Shown here in pieces: positions 23,404 through 36,100 of a DNA stretch of 64,000 bases. The notes beneath the pieces were generated by a model. That model was given only the letters and a program-made list of their open reading frames with translations, did not search any database and had not been told where the DNA came from. Made by a program: the position numbers and the translations under genes. How positions within the stretch are numbered: the first letter of the stretch is position 1; every line of letters starts with the position of its first letter. The DNA comes from Stratiolaelaps scimitus (Eukaryota; Arthropoda; Arachnida; Mesostigmata; Laelapidae): assembly GCA_019614645.1 (NCBI GenBank), contig JABWDB010000001.1, positions 13,185,501 to 13,249,500 on the forward strand, written 5' to 3'.

Positions 23404-26400
23404 TATAATTGTCTAATTGAGGTTCGTTCCATTGTAAACTGAGGTTCCCTCTCTTGAGGGCCTCTTATTCATTGTATTTGATTGATTATTATCAATGCTA
23501 AGATTTAGTTCATGTTATTTTCATGACCCCGTTTTCAATATCAATCGCCAAAACGTCCACGGTAAAAGTTCATGTGTTATCATCCCATTAGCTCTACCTA
23601 ATCGACCGACGTCGCCAAGTACAAGTTCGAATTAGTTCGAGTGACTCAAGTGAGGTGCAGTGAGTTGTGTGTGGTGTCGAGATCGCGGCCGCGGTTTTGG
23701 AAGAGCCCCTGACGTGACGGCGGAATTCGATGTAATTCTCTATTTTTCATTTTTCATCGACTCTCTCCCTCTTCATTCCATCGGTAACAAAAAATAACTC
23801 CTGTATCCGCCGCCCAGCCCTGAGCTGGAATACGCCGCGACCGTCTTCCGCGAGATACATATAATTTTCCCTGCATTTGACAGCATTGAGTCGACGGCGC
23901 TGATCTGAGAATTACGATTACGCTCTCAGATCAGTCGAATCCGACCCTGAGTCCATCTGCATGACATGTATCTGGGACATTGCAATCTTTCCGGGCGACG
24001 ACGCCAGCTAGATATTTTTTCTTAGACGACACAGCCGAGAGTCCCGTGTACAAAAATGGGCTATGCGCAGAGAGGGCTGTGATCATATCCCAGTCACTTA
24101 CTCAGCCACCTGAGGCATCATTTTTGTCGAGGACAACATATTTTTCAATTGGCGAAAATCGCCTCCGTCCGCTCCCGAATGTCGCTACGTCGGTTAGTAT
24201 TCGTCAGCTTCTTTGTTTAATTTCATCCAATCGTCTCCTTCTCGCGTCTATTCACGCTGTGCCCCCAACTTGAAATCTTTGGGAAATCGTTCGTTTTTTT
24301 TCTTTTCTGTTAAAGTGTCCGCCGCTTTGCCTCAGTGCTTCGTTTCGAAGTCGTTACGAGTCGCGGCGCGCGCGCAATCATAGAGGTGACGATGGTACAC
24401 CGGAGAGAAACAAACAGAAAGGCTTAGCGCCATAGATGTGGTCAGTATACGAGTTTCATACTTCAAGTGACGCACTCTGTGCTAGGCCAAGCCCCCAACT
24501 TCTCGATGTCGACTGCACAGAGTGGTGGCGGTCATTTATATTAGATGCGCTGATCGTTGTCTACTGGTTTTGTCCGTTTGCGGCAGACTCGTGATCGTGC
24601 TCGTCTATCCCAACTCATATTATTATTATTATATCGCCAATACGCGAATAACTACTGTGTGCCTATTTTTCTTGAGTATGTCTACGTTATACACTCGTAG
24701 TAGTAATCATAATTCATTATATTTGCAACCTGTATATATATGTATATATTTTTTATGTATATATATATATATATATATCTTCTTATATGCACACGCATGT
24801 GTGCTTGTCTGTTATATTATATTTTTCTTGCAATTTGGGGAGATCTATGATGGGGGGAGGAGGAGTTCTTGCTGTTGTTTGTATATCATGCTTCATCATT
24901 ATATATATATATATCGCAAGTCGTTCGTGAGTTGTTTCATCGCTCGTGCCGTTCAGTTTGGCGCCCATTTGAGTTCTATATTGAATGTTGACAAGTTGTA
25001 CCAAGTTGTACTATTTTGTCTTTCATTCTCTCTCGCTCTCTCTCTCTCTCTTTGTCTTTGTCTCGCTGTCTAGAGTCGACACATAGTGCATCAACGGCTG
25101 TTGATGTCCTCCACCCTGCTATTGATGACGGCACAGATTTTCGTTCATAGGGCAGCGTTGCCCGTCTCGGGTCCCTGCTTTTCTCGTTTTACGGTTGCTT
25201 CTATGCCAAATGCAGCTAGTGCTGCTGCTGCTGCTAATGCTGTTGCCGCCATCGCAGCGGTGGCCGCCGCTGCGGTGTCGTTACGTCGACGAGACAAACA
25301 GGCGATTGCTTGCTCAGGGTGATCCGAGCTGTTGGTTGTTTTAGAACGGACACACCAATGGCAATGATACCATGTCGATCCTCCCGGAATGTGATATGAT
25401 AACTAGGCATGGCATCAGTTTGCCCATTGGCGGACCGTTCGGGGACGTTCTGCATTCGTGATGTTCGTCTACTCATCCAGATCGAGCTTCATCGAGGGCG
25501 TTGAGTAGAAATGAGAAGGACTTCTCAAACGCACCGGCGGCAGGACACTTGGTGTCGCTTCGATTGCACGCTCACAGAGAGATACACTCACTACACACAC
25601 ACACACTTACATACATACAGACACACACGCATACACACGCACAGAGATAATTAGACCTCGGTGACCAACAGCGGTCACTTCGAGGTGAATAGCGGTTCAG
25701 GCCAAAAAAGATCGACGCAGTAGCAGTGTCTACGTTATTGACCATTGCTTGTTCTTGGGCCACGCACCCACCGACACGCACACAGCCGATCATTCACGCA
25801 TTCAACCTGTCTGCCAGCCAGCCAGCGAGCCAGTCTTCCACTGACTCTACCAGCTTTTATATACTAAATCTGTCCCGTTTGTATTATAGCACTCACTCAT
25901 TGGATACTCTCTCGTGCCACACGCCAAAGTCGTTCTTATTTTGGATTCAGGCTGCGAATGTTTTCGATCTCGATGAACTGTTGTCCAAAAATGATTTCGT
26001 ATACTTTCCGATTTCGAATCTGATCGCTGTCAAAACTAAGCGTTTGCTTTCTGTCTTTTTTGTGTATACCATATCGTTTGTAATTTAGTAGCACATCTAT
26101 CCTGTGTAATGTTAACAATTAACAGCGAGAAAATGACATTGATACGCCGACCCACACAGACGCACATTGCACATGCGGCTGTTCGGTCCGAACCAGCGGA
26201 GCGTCGCCGTTGGAACTGTCGCAGATTCGGATTGTTCCGTAACAATTTCTTTCTCGTCAGATTACTGCCACCCATTGCTTTTTCTCTCTCATTGCTTCCT
26301 CTTGTCAGTCAACGCTTGAGTCCACCAGTTTCTCTATTTATTGTGATTCATTTATTCTACAATACTACACTGCTGCCAATATTCTATGTCGGTGCCCCGA

Positions 26401-26763
26401 TCCTCCTGTTATATCATAGTAGCAGTAATAATCTGTGCTATGCTCATCATCAATTATCAGTATTGTTATCATTATCATCATCATCATCATCGTCATCATC
26501 AGCATCCTGACCAATTATCAATCGCGTTGAAGGTGAAAAATGACGAGTTATGAAGCAGCAGCAGCTCTCCTACACTAAACACCCCAACGTTCCTCCTTCC
26601 ATCGAGTGTCTATGTCTGCTCCGTAATCGATTTTGCCCCCAGCGAAATTCGTTCGCTCACACGTTCGCTCTCTCATGTTATTATTAATTTAGCTATTCAT
26701 TCATACCTGTATATATTTACACACGGATGCACACTAACTCTGAGTCCGTCAGAGTGTCACATT

Positions 26764-26767
<4 letters not shown>

Positions 26768-26810
<43 letters not shown>
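26768..26810. repeat. (TC)n microsatellite
   Basis: TC run of about 43 bases with one G interruption. Confidence 0.9.
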
Positions 26811-26811
<1 letters not shown>

Positions 26812-28499
26812 ATTGATACTATTATTACCACTATATTAATATGATTAATTATACTCGTTCTTAGTTATTCTTATGATGATAATAATAATAATAAGTAGTA
26901 TCGTTAGTCGTTCCCTTGGGGTATCCCCAGAGATTCTGTCTGCCCTCCTGTTCTTCACTCGATAGAGGTTCGTCGATATTTTTCCTTCTTAGCAGCTTAC
27001 TTACTTTTGTGTTTCTATTTCTTTGCTTAATTGTTGTTGTTGTTATTATTATTGTTGTCGTTGTTGTTGTTGTTGTTGCCCTTATGAGAATTGATGAATA
27101 TATCATCGTACCATAGAGTCAGCCTTGCCTCTTGTAATCTCATCGTTTCATCAACCACCTATCTGTTGCTCTACCTCTGGGGGACGTTTGTGATTTTCTG
27201 TATTCAGTGTACCAAGAAGGAGGTTGTCGAGAGTTCTCGCCGTTCGCGGGTTCGCGTTGTTCCTTGTTTTATTGGTACGATACATCATAGTTTGTCGTCA
27301 CTGCTTTTTTTTTTGTATTATTTGTTGCTGTCGTTTCTGTATACAGTTGTGAGAAACGAAATCACCGAAACAAAATGAAAACACAAAACACACATACACA
27401 CACACACACACACCTAGGCCTAGGTGGTCGTCATTTTGAGTCTGTCCATCAGCCTCTGCTTCGTCAACGTCACCTTAACGTCAATTATTAGTAGTAGTAG
27501 TATTAGCAGCAGTAGTAGGACTTCCTCCTTTTGCTAAATTTACGTCATTGTGTGACGCTTCATTGTTCCTCAATATCTCTCTCTCTCTCTTTTGTTCTTT
27601 CAGTTGTTCTTTCTATATCTGCCCTTTCTTCCGGCCAGTGTCATGCGGCTTTGTGCTATATAGATATATAGATATATATATATGTGTGTATATATATATA
27701 TCTTCATCTATATATCATCATCTTCATGTTTGTTGACTGCATTGTTCTACAATATTTCGTTATGTCTTTGTCTGGTTTTAGTTTATTCCATCTCTCTCTC
27801 TCTCTCTCTCTCTGTTCATATGATTCTCTCAATATTGCACTACTCAGTCGACCTATACTCTCGTCTACAGCTCTTCCCCTCGATAATCGTTCAATTCATA
27901 TCTCCTTCTTTCTACAAGACAACACTAACCTATACCCTGAATGCGGTGGTATCTGAGAAGAGAGACACAGACAGAGGCCCCTCTATGAGTTAAATTAATG
28001 GATTGAGTAGATTAGCAATAATACTAAATAAATAAAGTTGTTGCTTAATTCCTTGTTGTTGTTGTTGTTGCTTCCACATCACTACCATCATCATCATCAT
28101 CATCGCCGCCATGATTAATATGATCAATAATATCATCATTGAGTCCAAAGTGACTTACTTCGTGGCCAAACGTTATCGCACAAGATAACGCTAGCGTCGA
28201 CAGAAAATGGTCTCAATTTTGCAGCTTATTCTTGCTGTTCTTGTCGTTCTTGTTGCTGTTGTTGTTATTGTATAGAGTTGTTTGTTGATTGATGTTTGTC
28301 TCCTTCATCGTTGTGTCGTTATTCACCATCAGTTTCTGCTTTGTTTCAGTGCTTGAGTGAGAGCCTGTGCAGCGTGATTTGACAATCCACAGTTGAACAT
28401 GTTGAAAGCTATACTTGCACACCACCTCCCGTAACTCTTCATAGTAGTTTGGTATCTTCTTCGGAGGCGTCGGTCGAATTCGTCTCTCCGTGTGTTTCA

Positions 28500-28531
<32 letters not shown>

Positions 28532-28586
28532 GCTTCCTAAATGACTATCGTCGTTTTGAGCTCCGTCCACACCTTGTCTACTTGAT

Positions 28587-28592
28587 TTTATT
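28587..28592 (-). promoter_or_regulatory. Candidate polyadenylation hexamer for sal
   Basis: TTTATT on the plus strand reads AATAAA on the minus strand, about 420 nt past the sal stop codon. It is the nearest canonical hexamer I found downstream of the stop. Others lie further away (near 27268, 26350, 26337 and 21715), so the true 3' end is open. Confidence 0.3.
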
Positions 28593-29007
28593 CACGTCCG
28601 TCCCTTTCCGCCGTTGTATCATCTTTTCCTGACTTGATCGATGTGTGCATGTGTCGAACCCGAGCGTTGTCGAGTGCCGCCCCCCCGCCTTCGCCGAACG
28701 TCCCATCGGCGATCCTCGTCAAAATTGCCGACATCGGCCACGTCACACAGCGCTGTTATTGCCGAGCTCGAGGCGGTCCGGAGATCTGTAGGGGGACGCA
28801 CACGACCACGATTGAAGTTGTCCAAAATTGGTGTTAGATATCGCTCGAGCTATCGACCAGCTAAACTCCGGCCATCGTCTTTCCGGTGCATTGCGGCGTC
28901 ATCACCACCTGTCGTTCGTCGCTCTCGGTGTATGCATCCATTCGGTGACCACTTACGCACGTAAGCAAACAGCTACGTAGACCTCGCTCGAGAGAGAGGG
29001 AGGCCAC

Positions 29008-29552
29008 TTATTGGGCGACTTCGGTTGAGGCCAGAGGCGACTCCTCAGGTGCCTCCTGCTTGACGTGCTCCGCTAAACGCACAATCTGCTCCTTGTTGTT
29101 CCGCTCATTGTCATTAATATCTGGCTGTGTCGAGCCAGCCTTCTTGACCAGAGATAGCGCTTCAGGATCGGCTTCGAACTTGGAGCTCAGGCCGGTCTCG
29201 GGCGAAGCCGAGTGTCCGCCGCGGGCCGCCTGCTCATCGACGTTTTCCGCTACCATTGCCCCACTGGTAGCCAGGCCACTCGCGAGCAGATGCAAGGGCG
29301 CTCCCAGCGATGCAAGCGCTGGACCGTGAAGGTTGTGCGTATGCTGCTGCTGCTGCTGCTGTTGTTGTTGATGTTGTTGCTGCTGCTGCTGCTGCTGCTG
29401 TTGTTGTTGCTGTTGCATTTGTTGCTGCAGGTGCTTGACCAGCGAGAGGGGATGCATCGCGTCTGTGGGCAGCCCGCCCTTGTTCACAAGCGGAAGGGGT
29501 GTATCTTCTGGTCCTGCTAATAAGCCGGGCAGGCCCCCCGATGCGGCAGCCG
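29008..29552 (-). CDS. sal: sal terminal coding exon with polyglutamine tract and stop
   Basis: The acceptor is gaattacag at 29553. The exon enters with two bases of a split codon and reads [20 protein letters not shown], then LSLVKHLQ, a polyQ run interrupted by Met and His, a His/Leu/Ala-rich segment and a charged tail ending STEVAQ and TAA at 29010-29008. HVKQEAPEE near residue 1496 fits the psi-K-x-E SUMOylation consensus. The acceptor, phase and absence of other convincing exons support this as the C-terminus. Confidence 0.85.
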
Positions 29553-32500
29553 CTGTAATTCGATGAATATGGACAATTTAGATTATATCGTGACTTCGTA
29601 GTCACACTATGCTACAATCTGAACCAAGAAAGAAGTGTCATTAAAGTCTCTGTTGGACACTAGACACTTTCAAAAGTGTGGCCTGCTCGCGGCGGCGAGG
29701 TCGTATTCACGATCTAAACGCCGATGCAGGAAACTTGAACATTTCATTCAGTTGATCACCAATACGGATTTCAAGCTCACCATTGAAGAAGCTGGCAGAC
29801 AGATACGGATTGTAGTAGAGGTCCGGTCGTGACACCATCACTTGTAGGTCCACGGGATCGAGCTTCTTACTGCTGCTACTGCTGCTGCTGTTGCTGCTAT
29901 TGCTGCGCTTGGTATCTGCTTTACCGGGGGTCAACGCTGCTGGTGGCGTTGTGGTCGTGTTCGTTGGAGTGGGGCTGGTCTGCATACTGGTGGTGCTGGG
30001 ATTAACCAGGGCTAACTGTTGACTTTGCTGCTGATTCCAGACGTGCGTGCCCATGTGCACCTTTAGATTGCCCTTCGTTGTGAATGCGCGAGAACATACG
30101 GCGCAGCGGAACGGCTTGTCTCCGGTGTGAGTTCGAAGGTGGATCTGTTGAATGTAAACGAAGCAATGGATGAGTGCACTCGGTTTGGTTCGGTCTTCGA
30201 TGGCCGATCACTTTCTTTTTGCCCCTCTAATTACCAGGGTGGCGAGCGCTCGCACAAGGCGCACACTCTCAGTGCGCCTGCCTCGCTATCCAGCCAGCCA
30301 GCCAGCTAGCCAGCGATGCAGAACGACCTGATCAGGTTCATGGCAAGAGTCGAGCCCTCGTTCGAACACACTTTCGTCCATAGCGCGAAAAGGCTAGACA
30401 AGCTAATTGCCAAGTTACCCAGCTGCTTACTGTAAGTACGGCGTTGATGAACATATTCGTAGCCCCAACGAACCCTCACTACCTCGCTCCCGGCCGGCTT
30501 TACAATTGCGGAAGTGGGGCAGCGAACAATTAAAAACTCACCTGGAGAGAGCTGGAACTGGAGAAGGGTCTCTGGCAGTAGGTGCAGACGTGCTTGCTAC
30601 TCGGAGTCGAAGATGATGAGCCGAGCGGGCTCTGCGTCGACGGTGAGGTTCCTTGCGACGAGTCCGAGGAATTATCACCGGCGCCGCTCACCGGCGAAGT
30701 CGGCAGCAGCTGCAGGTATGGTCGCGTCAATACCGTCAATAAATATATTATCACACGCGTTAGATCAAATGTGAGACACTAATTTTTTTTTAACACCAAT
30801 TACGCTGTTGGCTAGCACGACGACTACTAAAAAGTACACAGTAGATTGCTAATTGCAAAAACAGCGAAGAGCCAAAACGAAAAATCAGCTCAATACGAAG
30901 CCGCCAAATGAGTTTCTACTCACCGGAACTTGGAGGGCCTGAGGGGCTGCCGCGCCCAGCTTTGCGTTGGCGTTTGGCAACGCCCCTGGAGAAGTGTTCG
31001 TCTGCGTGAAGAGCTGGGGAGGGAGATCCCTGATCTTGTGAGTGAGCATGTGCTGCTTCAGATTTCCTTTCGTAGAGAAACCACGCTCGCAGATCGCGCA
31101 CTAAAATCAACACGTATATGCCGAAATTAGAGATCGGAGGAGCATTTCATCGAGTTTGACACCCGTAACCCGTGGATCGTTGTTCATTTCGCAACATCGA
31201 TCTTAAGCGGCTACTCACCTTGAAGGGCCTCTCCTTAGTATGACTTCTGTAGTGGATCTCTAGCGCGGAATTGCAAGCGAATGTTTTGAAGCAAATCTGA
31301 CAGGTGGTGTTCGGCCTTCCATTGGGCGGCGCGACCGGAAACCTCAGCCCCGGCAATAGTTTTCCTTGGGCTAACAGCTCCGCCTGTAAGACAGCAGCAG
31401 CGGCACATATCGTAGCATTCCAATATATATATATATATATATAGATATACAATCAGTTATACTTTATTCGTTTCCATAATAAACTTAGTTAAGCATAGCG
31501 AGCTAACCAAATTGATAGCCAGTTCCACTTCAAATGTGCCGAGTCTAAGAAATAGAAACTGAAATCGTTAAGAGATTCGCTGTTTTATATTCGTACTACG
31601 AATAAAAGCATCGCTCAGTATATCGTTGCAGTTGCCCGGGGCATCCAATGACATTAACGACAGCGAGAGCTGAGACCTATAGCAACATCAACGACATCTA
31701 CCACATGCGTGCCGACCTGTCAATCACTATCGGGATCAGCCCACGAAACGAGACAATTTATGGATACGAGCAACTTCGGTCGGACAGACACAAATCGAGG
31801 CAGCATTTTACAGCTCTTAGTCGACCAGCCAACTCTGTGTCTCCTCAGTTCACTTTCTATGCGGGGAATCGCACACAGCGCAATTGGCTGTGTGCGTTGA
31901 CGTTGCCAGTGAACATTTGTCTAATCCAAAAAAGAAGCGTACGTGTGGTATGCGCGGATCTTTGACATTTCGGCAGAAATTCTCTGCCTTCCACAGTGGA
32001 TACCTTGATATTCACTGCGTGACATTGGACTACACTCACTCACGCATTACTCACACACACACACACACACACACACTAGGGCATATTGTGTCAGAAAATA
32101 AGAATTATTAGATTTATGTTCTAACAACTCTGTTTGCTGGCCCTTTACACTTTGAATAACAACGAAAAGAATCATCATCATCATGCTTATTATTATTATG
32201 TATGTTTTTATGCATACCTGTGTTGGAGGCTTCACTTGATTATGGATGGTTTGTAAGAGGTTTGTAACGGCTAATGCCGCTGCGTCAGTTGGGTTGGTCG
32301 TATTGAGCTTGGACAGCGGCTTGGAGGACAGGTCGAGCACTGGCTCCTGTTGCTTCGGTGAGGAGCGGCGGCGGTCGGTGATGCCGGCTCCGACATTCGC
32401 ACTGGCACGTCCGTCAACTAGCCCCAAGGCGATGCCGCCAAGTCCTTGTGCTCCGTTCGTCAGCGACTCGAGCGCCGCCAGGGAGGTGCCGCCACTCAAC

Positions 32501-33079
32501 AGTAGCGGCATTCCTGCTAGATGTGGACTTCGGACCATGGGGCCGAATCCGTTAGCGGCTTCGTTGCCGTTCTCCACCTGGCGGCCCTCCAGTGGCTCAG
32601 GTCCTTCGTTTGCCCGCTCGGGATTGAGTGAGGTCCGGCGTAACGCTTCGATCGTCGCTTTGCGACGACTCGCTGCCAGATCGGGAATGAAGTTGGCAAG
32701 CGCTTCTGGCACCATCGCGGGATTGGTGAGTGGCGAGCTGCTAAGACGCGCCAATGCAGCCATACCCGACTCGGAGTCCGGCTCCCCTTCACGGAAAGTC
32801 ACCTCCGGCCGGAGATCAGGCGACGACCGGGACCCTTCGTCGAGAGCAACCATTGGAGCTTCGCTCGGCGTCCCCATGGGCAGACCGACACTCGGGGAAC
32901 GAGCGGTGAAGTCGATCTGCTCAAGAGATGCCCTCGAGTTCGGTGTTGCTGGCGGTGACTGCCGCTGGGGAGATGGTGTGGCACGGGGAGACGGTGCTGG
33001 ACCTGGTGACGATGTACAGCTCAGATCTTGTGGCTGTCCAGCTAAACGTAACATGAACGTCAGAGTCATATTTACTATA

Positions 33080-33115
<36 letters not shown>

Positions 33116-36100
33116 AAATTTGTCTACGCTAATACGCTACGAAAAGATCATGTTTTTTTTCATCTATCTATAAGGCCAAAAGCAGCCTACGAGATGCGTC
33201 GCCTATAATCGACAGAATGCCACGTACCCGTACTGCTTGTGGAGTCGGTATTGTTGTTGTGACTTCTGACGTGTTGTTGGAGCACGAGTGAGTTGGTGAA
33301 CTGCTTGGAGCAAAGAGGACACTGATGCATAACTCTAAGTGGGGCCTTGACTCTATGTACGCCCATGTGTGTTTTCAGATTACCCTGCAAATTCACAATC
33401 AACATCATTAGCTATCGCCTCTAAGGCAACGAGCCTGACACGTTGTCCTAAAAAGCTATACGCTAAAAAACACTGCCATCCACGACGGCAATATATTTCT
33501 ATCTATTGTTTATCCTATAAGTATTAAGCTGGTACACACCTTTGTGGTGAAAGCCCTTCCGCAGAGTTTGCATCTGAAGGGTCTTTCTCCGGTATGAGTT
33601 CGGTAGTGCATCTGTAACGCACTTCGGCAACTGAGTACTCTCTGGCAGATGACGCACTGGTTCGGCTCTCCTCCGTTCTGGGCCGACAGCTCGACGAGTT
33701 TCTGGATGCCCGACTCGGTATCGGTGGCCACCTCCATAAGCTCTTCCCACGATTCGTAGCCCGGCGGGGCATCACCCAGGGGCAGGCCGTCAGGCGAGGC
33801 CCCAGGTCGGGCGCCGTCGTCACCTTCAGACATTTCCGATTTGTCCGAGGCTGACACCGACTGCGCTTGGGATTGCGGCAGACCGCCGAGCGCTAGGGCA
33901 AGGGGTCCGGCCGGGTCGCATGGGTCTGAGTCTTCGGTGGTGCGTCTCCGCTTCTCAATGGGCTCCAAACCGACAAGCCCGTCATCTTCGTCTGCCATTG
34001 GGTGCCTCTTCGGTCTCTGCTCGTTCTGGGCGTTCATGGGGTCCTTGAGGCCTCCAGAAGGCGCGGGACTCGCGCTCGGGTTCCGTTCACGGTCGGCTAC
34101 GTAATAGAAGAAGCGACCACATGATATCATTTCTGTCAACGACTGACCAATCAACTTTGACTTCCAGTCTGACAGCCCATAATAATCTACTCGCCCAGCT
34201 CGACCACCCCGATCTGCTTAGATCCCGCAAGCTGTTTCGCCTGCCAACTAACTGTGACGCCTGTATCCCTTCATATATTTGCAGCGGCCCTCTCCCTGGG
34301 CCCTTCTCCACATCGGCGCTGGTCGGCTAACAGTCAACAGAAGCTCCAACTAGTCTAAGGAACATAGCGCTCACCTACAATGCTTACGACAACACTCACC
34401 TTCGTTCTGTTGTGACCTGTCACTCGCATTGCTATTCTCATCGTCGTCCTCGTGGGCGTCGGGATTTGCCGTTGGTTCAGCAAGGCCGAGCATTTGGTCC
34501 CTGCTTTTCTGCAGCTCCTTGGCTAGTTGCCACAGTTCAGGCGCCGATACCGGGTTTCCCGGCAAAAGCGGCAAGTTGTCCGCGTTTCCGGGTGCATTCA
34601 CGCTGTTCGCGCCAGCCGCGGAGGCGGTTGTCGTCGTCGCTGCCGCCGTCGTCGTCGTTGTCGTAGCCGAGCCATCCGCCGGCGACCGCTCTGGGAATGG
34701 CGCGCGCAGACGGAAATCGGAAGGTGCCGCAGCCGTCAATCGGAGGTCACCTCCGCCTAACAGAGATTTTGCCGCTGCAGATCAAAACCGCATTGCATTC
34801 GTCAATCTATGCTTTTTATCTCTGCTGCTCCGAGCAAATCGTCGTATGGACAATTGTCATAGGAGAAACTGATTCTGAAACGGAAGGCCCACTTACGTTA
34901 ACGTGAGGGGAAAGTGTTTCACCCGACAGTAGGGCCTGGATTTGTGACCATTTATGCTTACCGGGGTTATGTGGTGCTGCGAGTCCAAGACTGAGGCGGA
35001 ATCGAGCGTTCTCATCCAGGGGAAGTGGTGCATTTGCAGCAGCCGTTAGAAGAGGCAGCGGTCCCAAAGACAGCTGGTTCGGTGGTGGAGACACCCGCTC
35101 TCCGGGAGGCTCCAGAGGCGGGAAGTGCTTGTCCAGATGCTCAGGGACCGGATGTGGATTCATCTATAACCGAATGCATTAAAACCGTTACTCAATGATT
35201 ATTCCAGGTCCGTTCAAAGCTGACGCACAGATTATTAATTCGTTTGTTTTGTTATCCTTTCTATTTTCTATCTGTTTCGTTTTATCTCTCCCCCGTCCAG
35301 TGGATATACGAGTCTCACCTTAACATGCGGGTACTTGGCCTTGTGCCGCTGGAAGTGCACCTTAAGATTTCCCTTGGTGGAGAATCGGTTTCCACACACG
35401 TTGCACTTGAAGGGTCTCTCTCCGGTGTGCGACCGGATATGGATTTGTAGCGCGGAGTCCGAGCCGAATACCTTGCCGCAGAAACGACATCGGTGCCTAT
35501 GGAATACATAGGTATACCACTACAGTTACGTGCTTGTACGTGTTGCATTGGACAAAAAATATTATCTCTAAGAGCTTACCTTTAACAACGTGGACAGGCG
35601 GGGCGTATGGGTGTAATTTTTAGAGAAATCCAAAAACATTATCATTAGCGATGCGCTAATTCAGTGTGCATCTTGCTTCCCTTTATTAAACAACAACAAG
35701 GCAACAACTTATTCATAATAATAATAAATAACGAATAATGGTACTTTACCTGAAGTAGCTATCCTTGCCGTCACCCTTCTTCCCCTCGCCGTTGGCATCG
35801 TCGGGGAAGGCCCCGAGCCCATTGAGCAGAAACGAGCCACCAGACATTGTGTTCTGCAATGCCTTCTCCGTGTGTTTCTGCAGCAGCTCGAGTGTGTTAG
35901 GTTGGTTAGGCGTTGTTTCTGGAGCAGCATCGGGTGGGAGGGGTGCGCATAGCGCACCTAACGCACTCAGCGGATCCACAGGTTTATCCCCGCTTCGTGG
36001 TGCATTTTCTCCACGAGGACTATTTTCACGGGGACTGCGCGAGCGGTCGTCTTTTTCATCGTCGCTGTCAACAGGAGCAGCAGACGACCCCCGAGGACCT

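Larger units (their letters stand above)
22231..28580. other. Region downstream of sal, T-rich on the plus strand
   Basis: No recognised gene. From about 24.5 kb the plus strand is T/C-rich, so the sal-sense strand is A/G-rich. Plus-strand ORFs are long runs of Leu, Ser, Phe, Tyr and Ile typical of such bias. It may include sal 3' untranslated sequence. Repeats include (TA)n at 23357-23403 and 24757-24778, (TC)n at 26768-26810, and a 16-bp palindrome at 27411-27426. Confidence 0.5.

Noticed and set aside
24522..25073. 183-codon plus-strand ORF
   Set aside because: Made of Tyr/Ile/Leu/Ser runs from (TA)n, (TAT)n and (TC)n tracts in a T-rich strand.
32246..33208. 320-codon plus-strand ORF
   Set aside because: It is the antisense shadow of the large spalt linker exon on the minus strand.
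35580..35640. Possible spalt micro-exon with an aaag/gtaagc donor between the Gln-rich exon and double finger 1
   Set aside because: No AG acceptor exists directly upstream, and the flanking exons already join in frame to give the family-typical sequence before finger 1.
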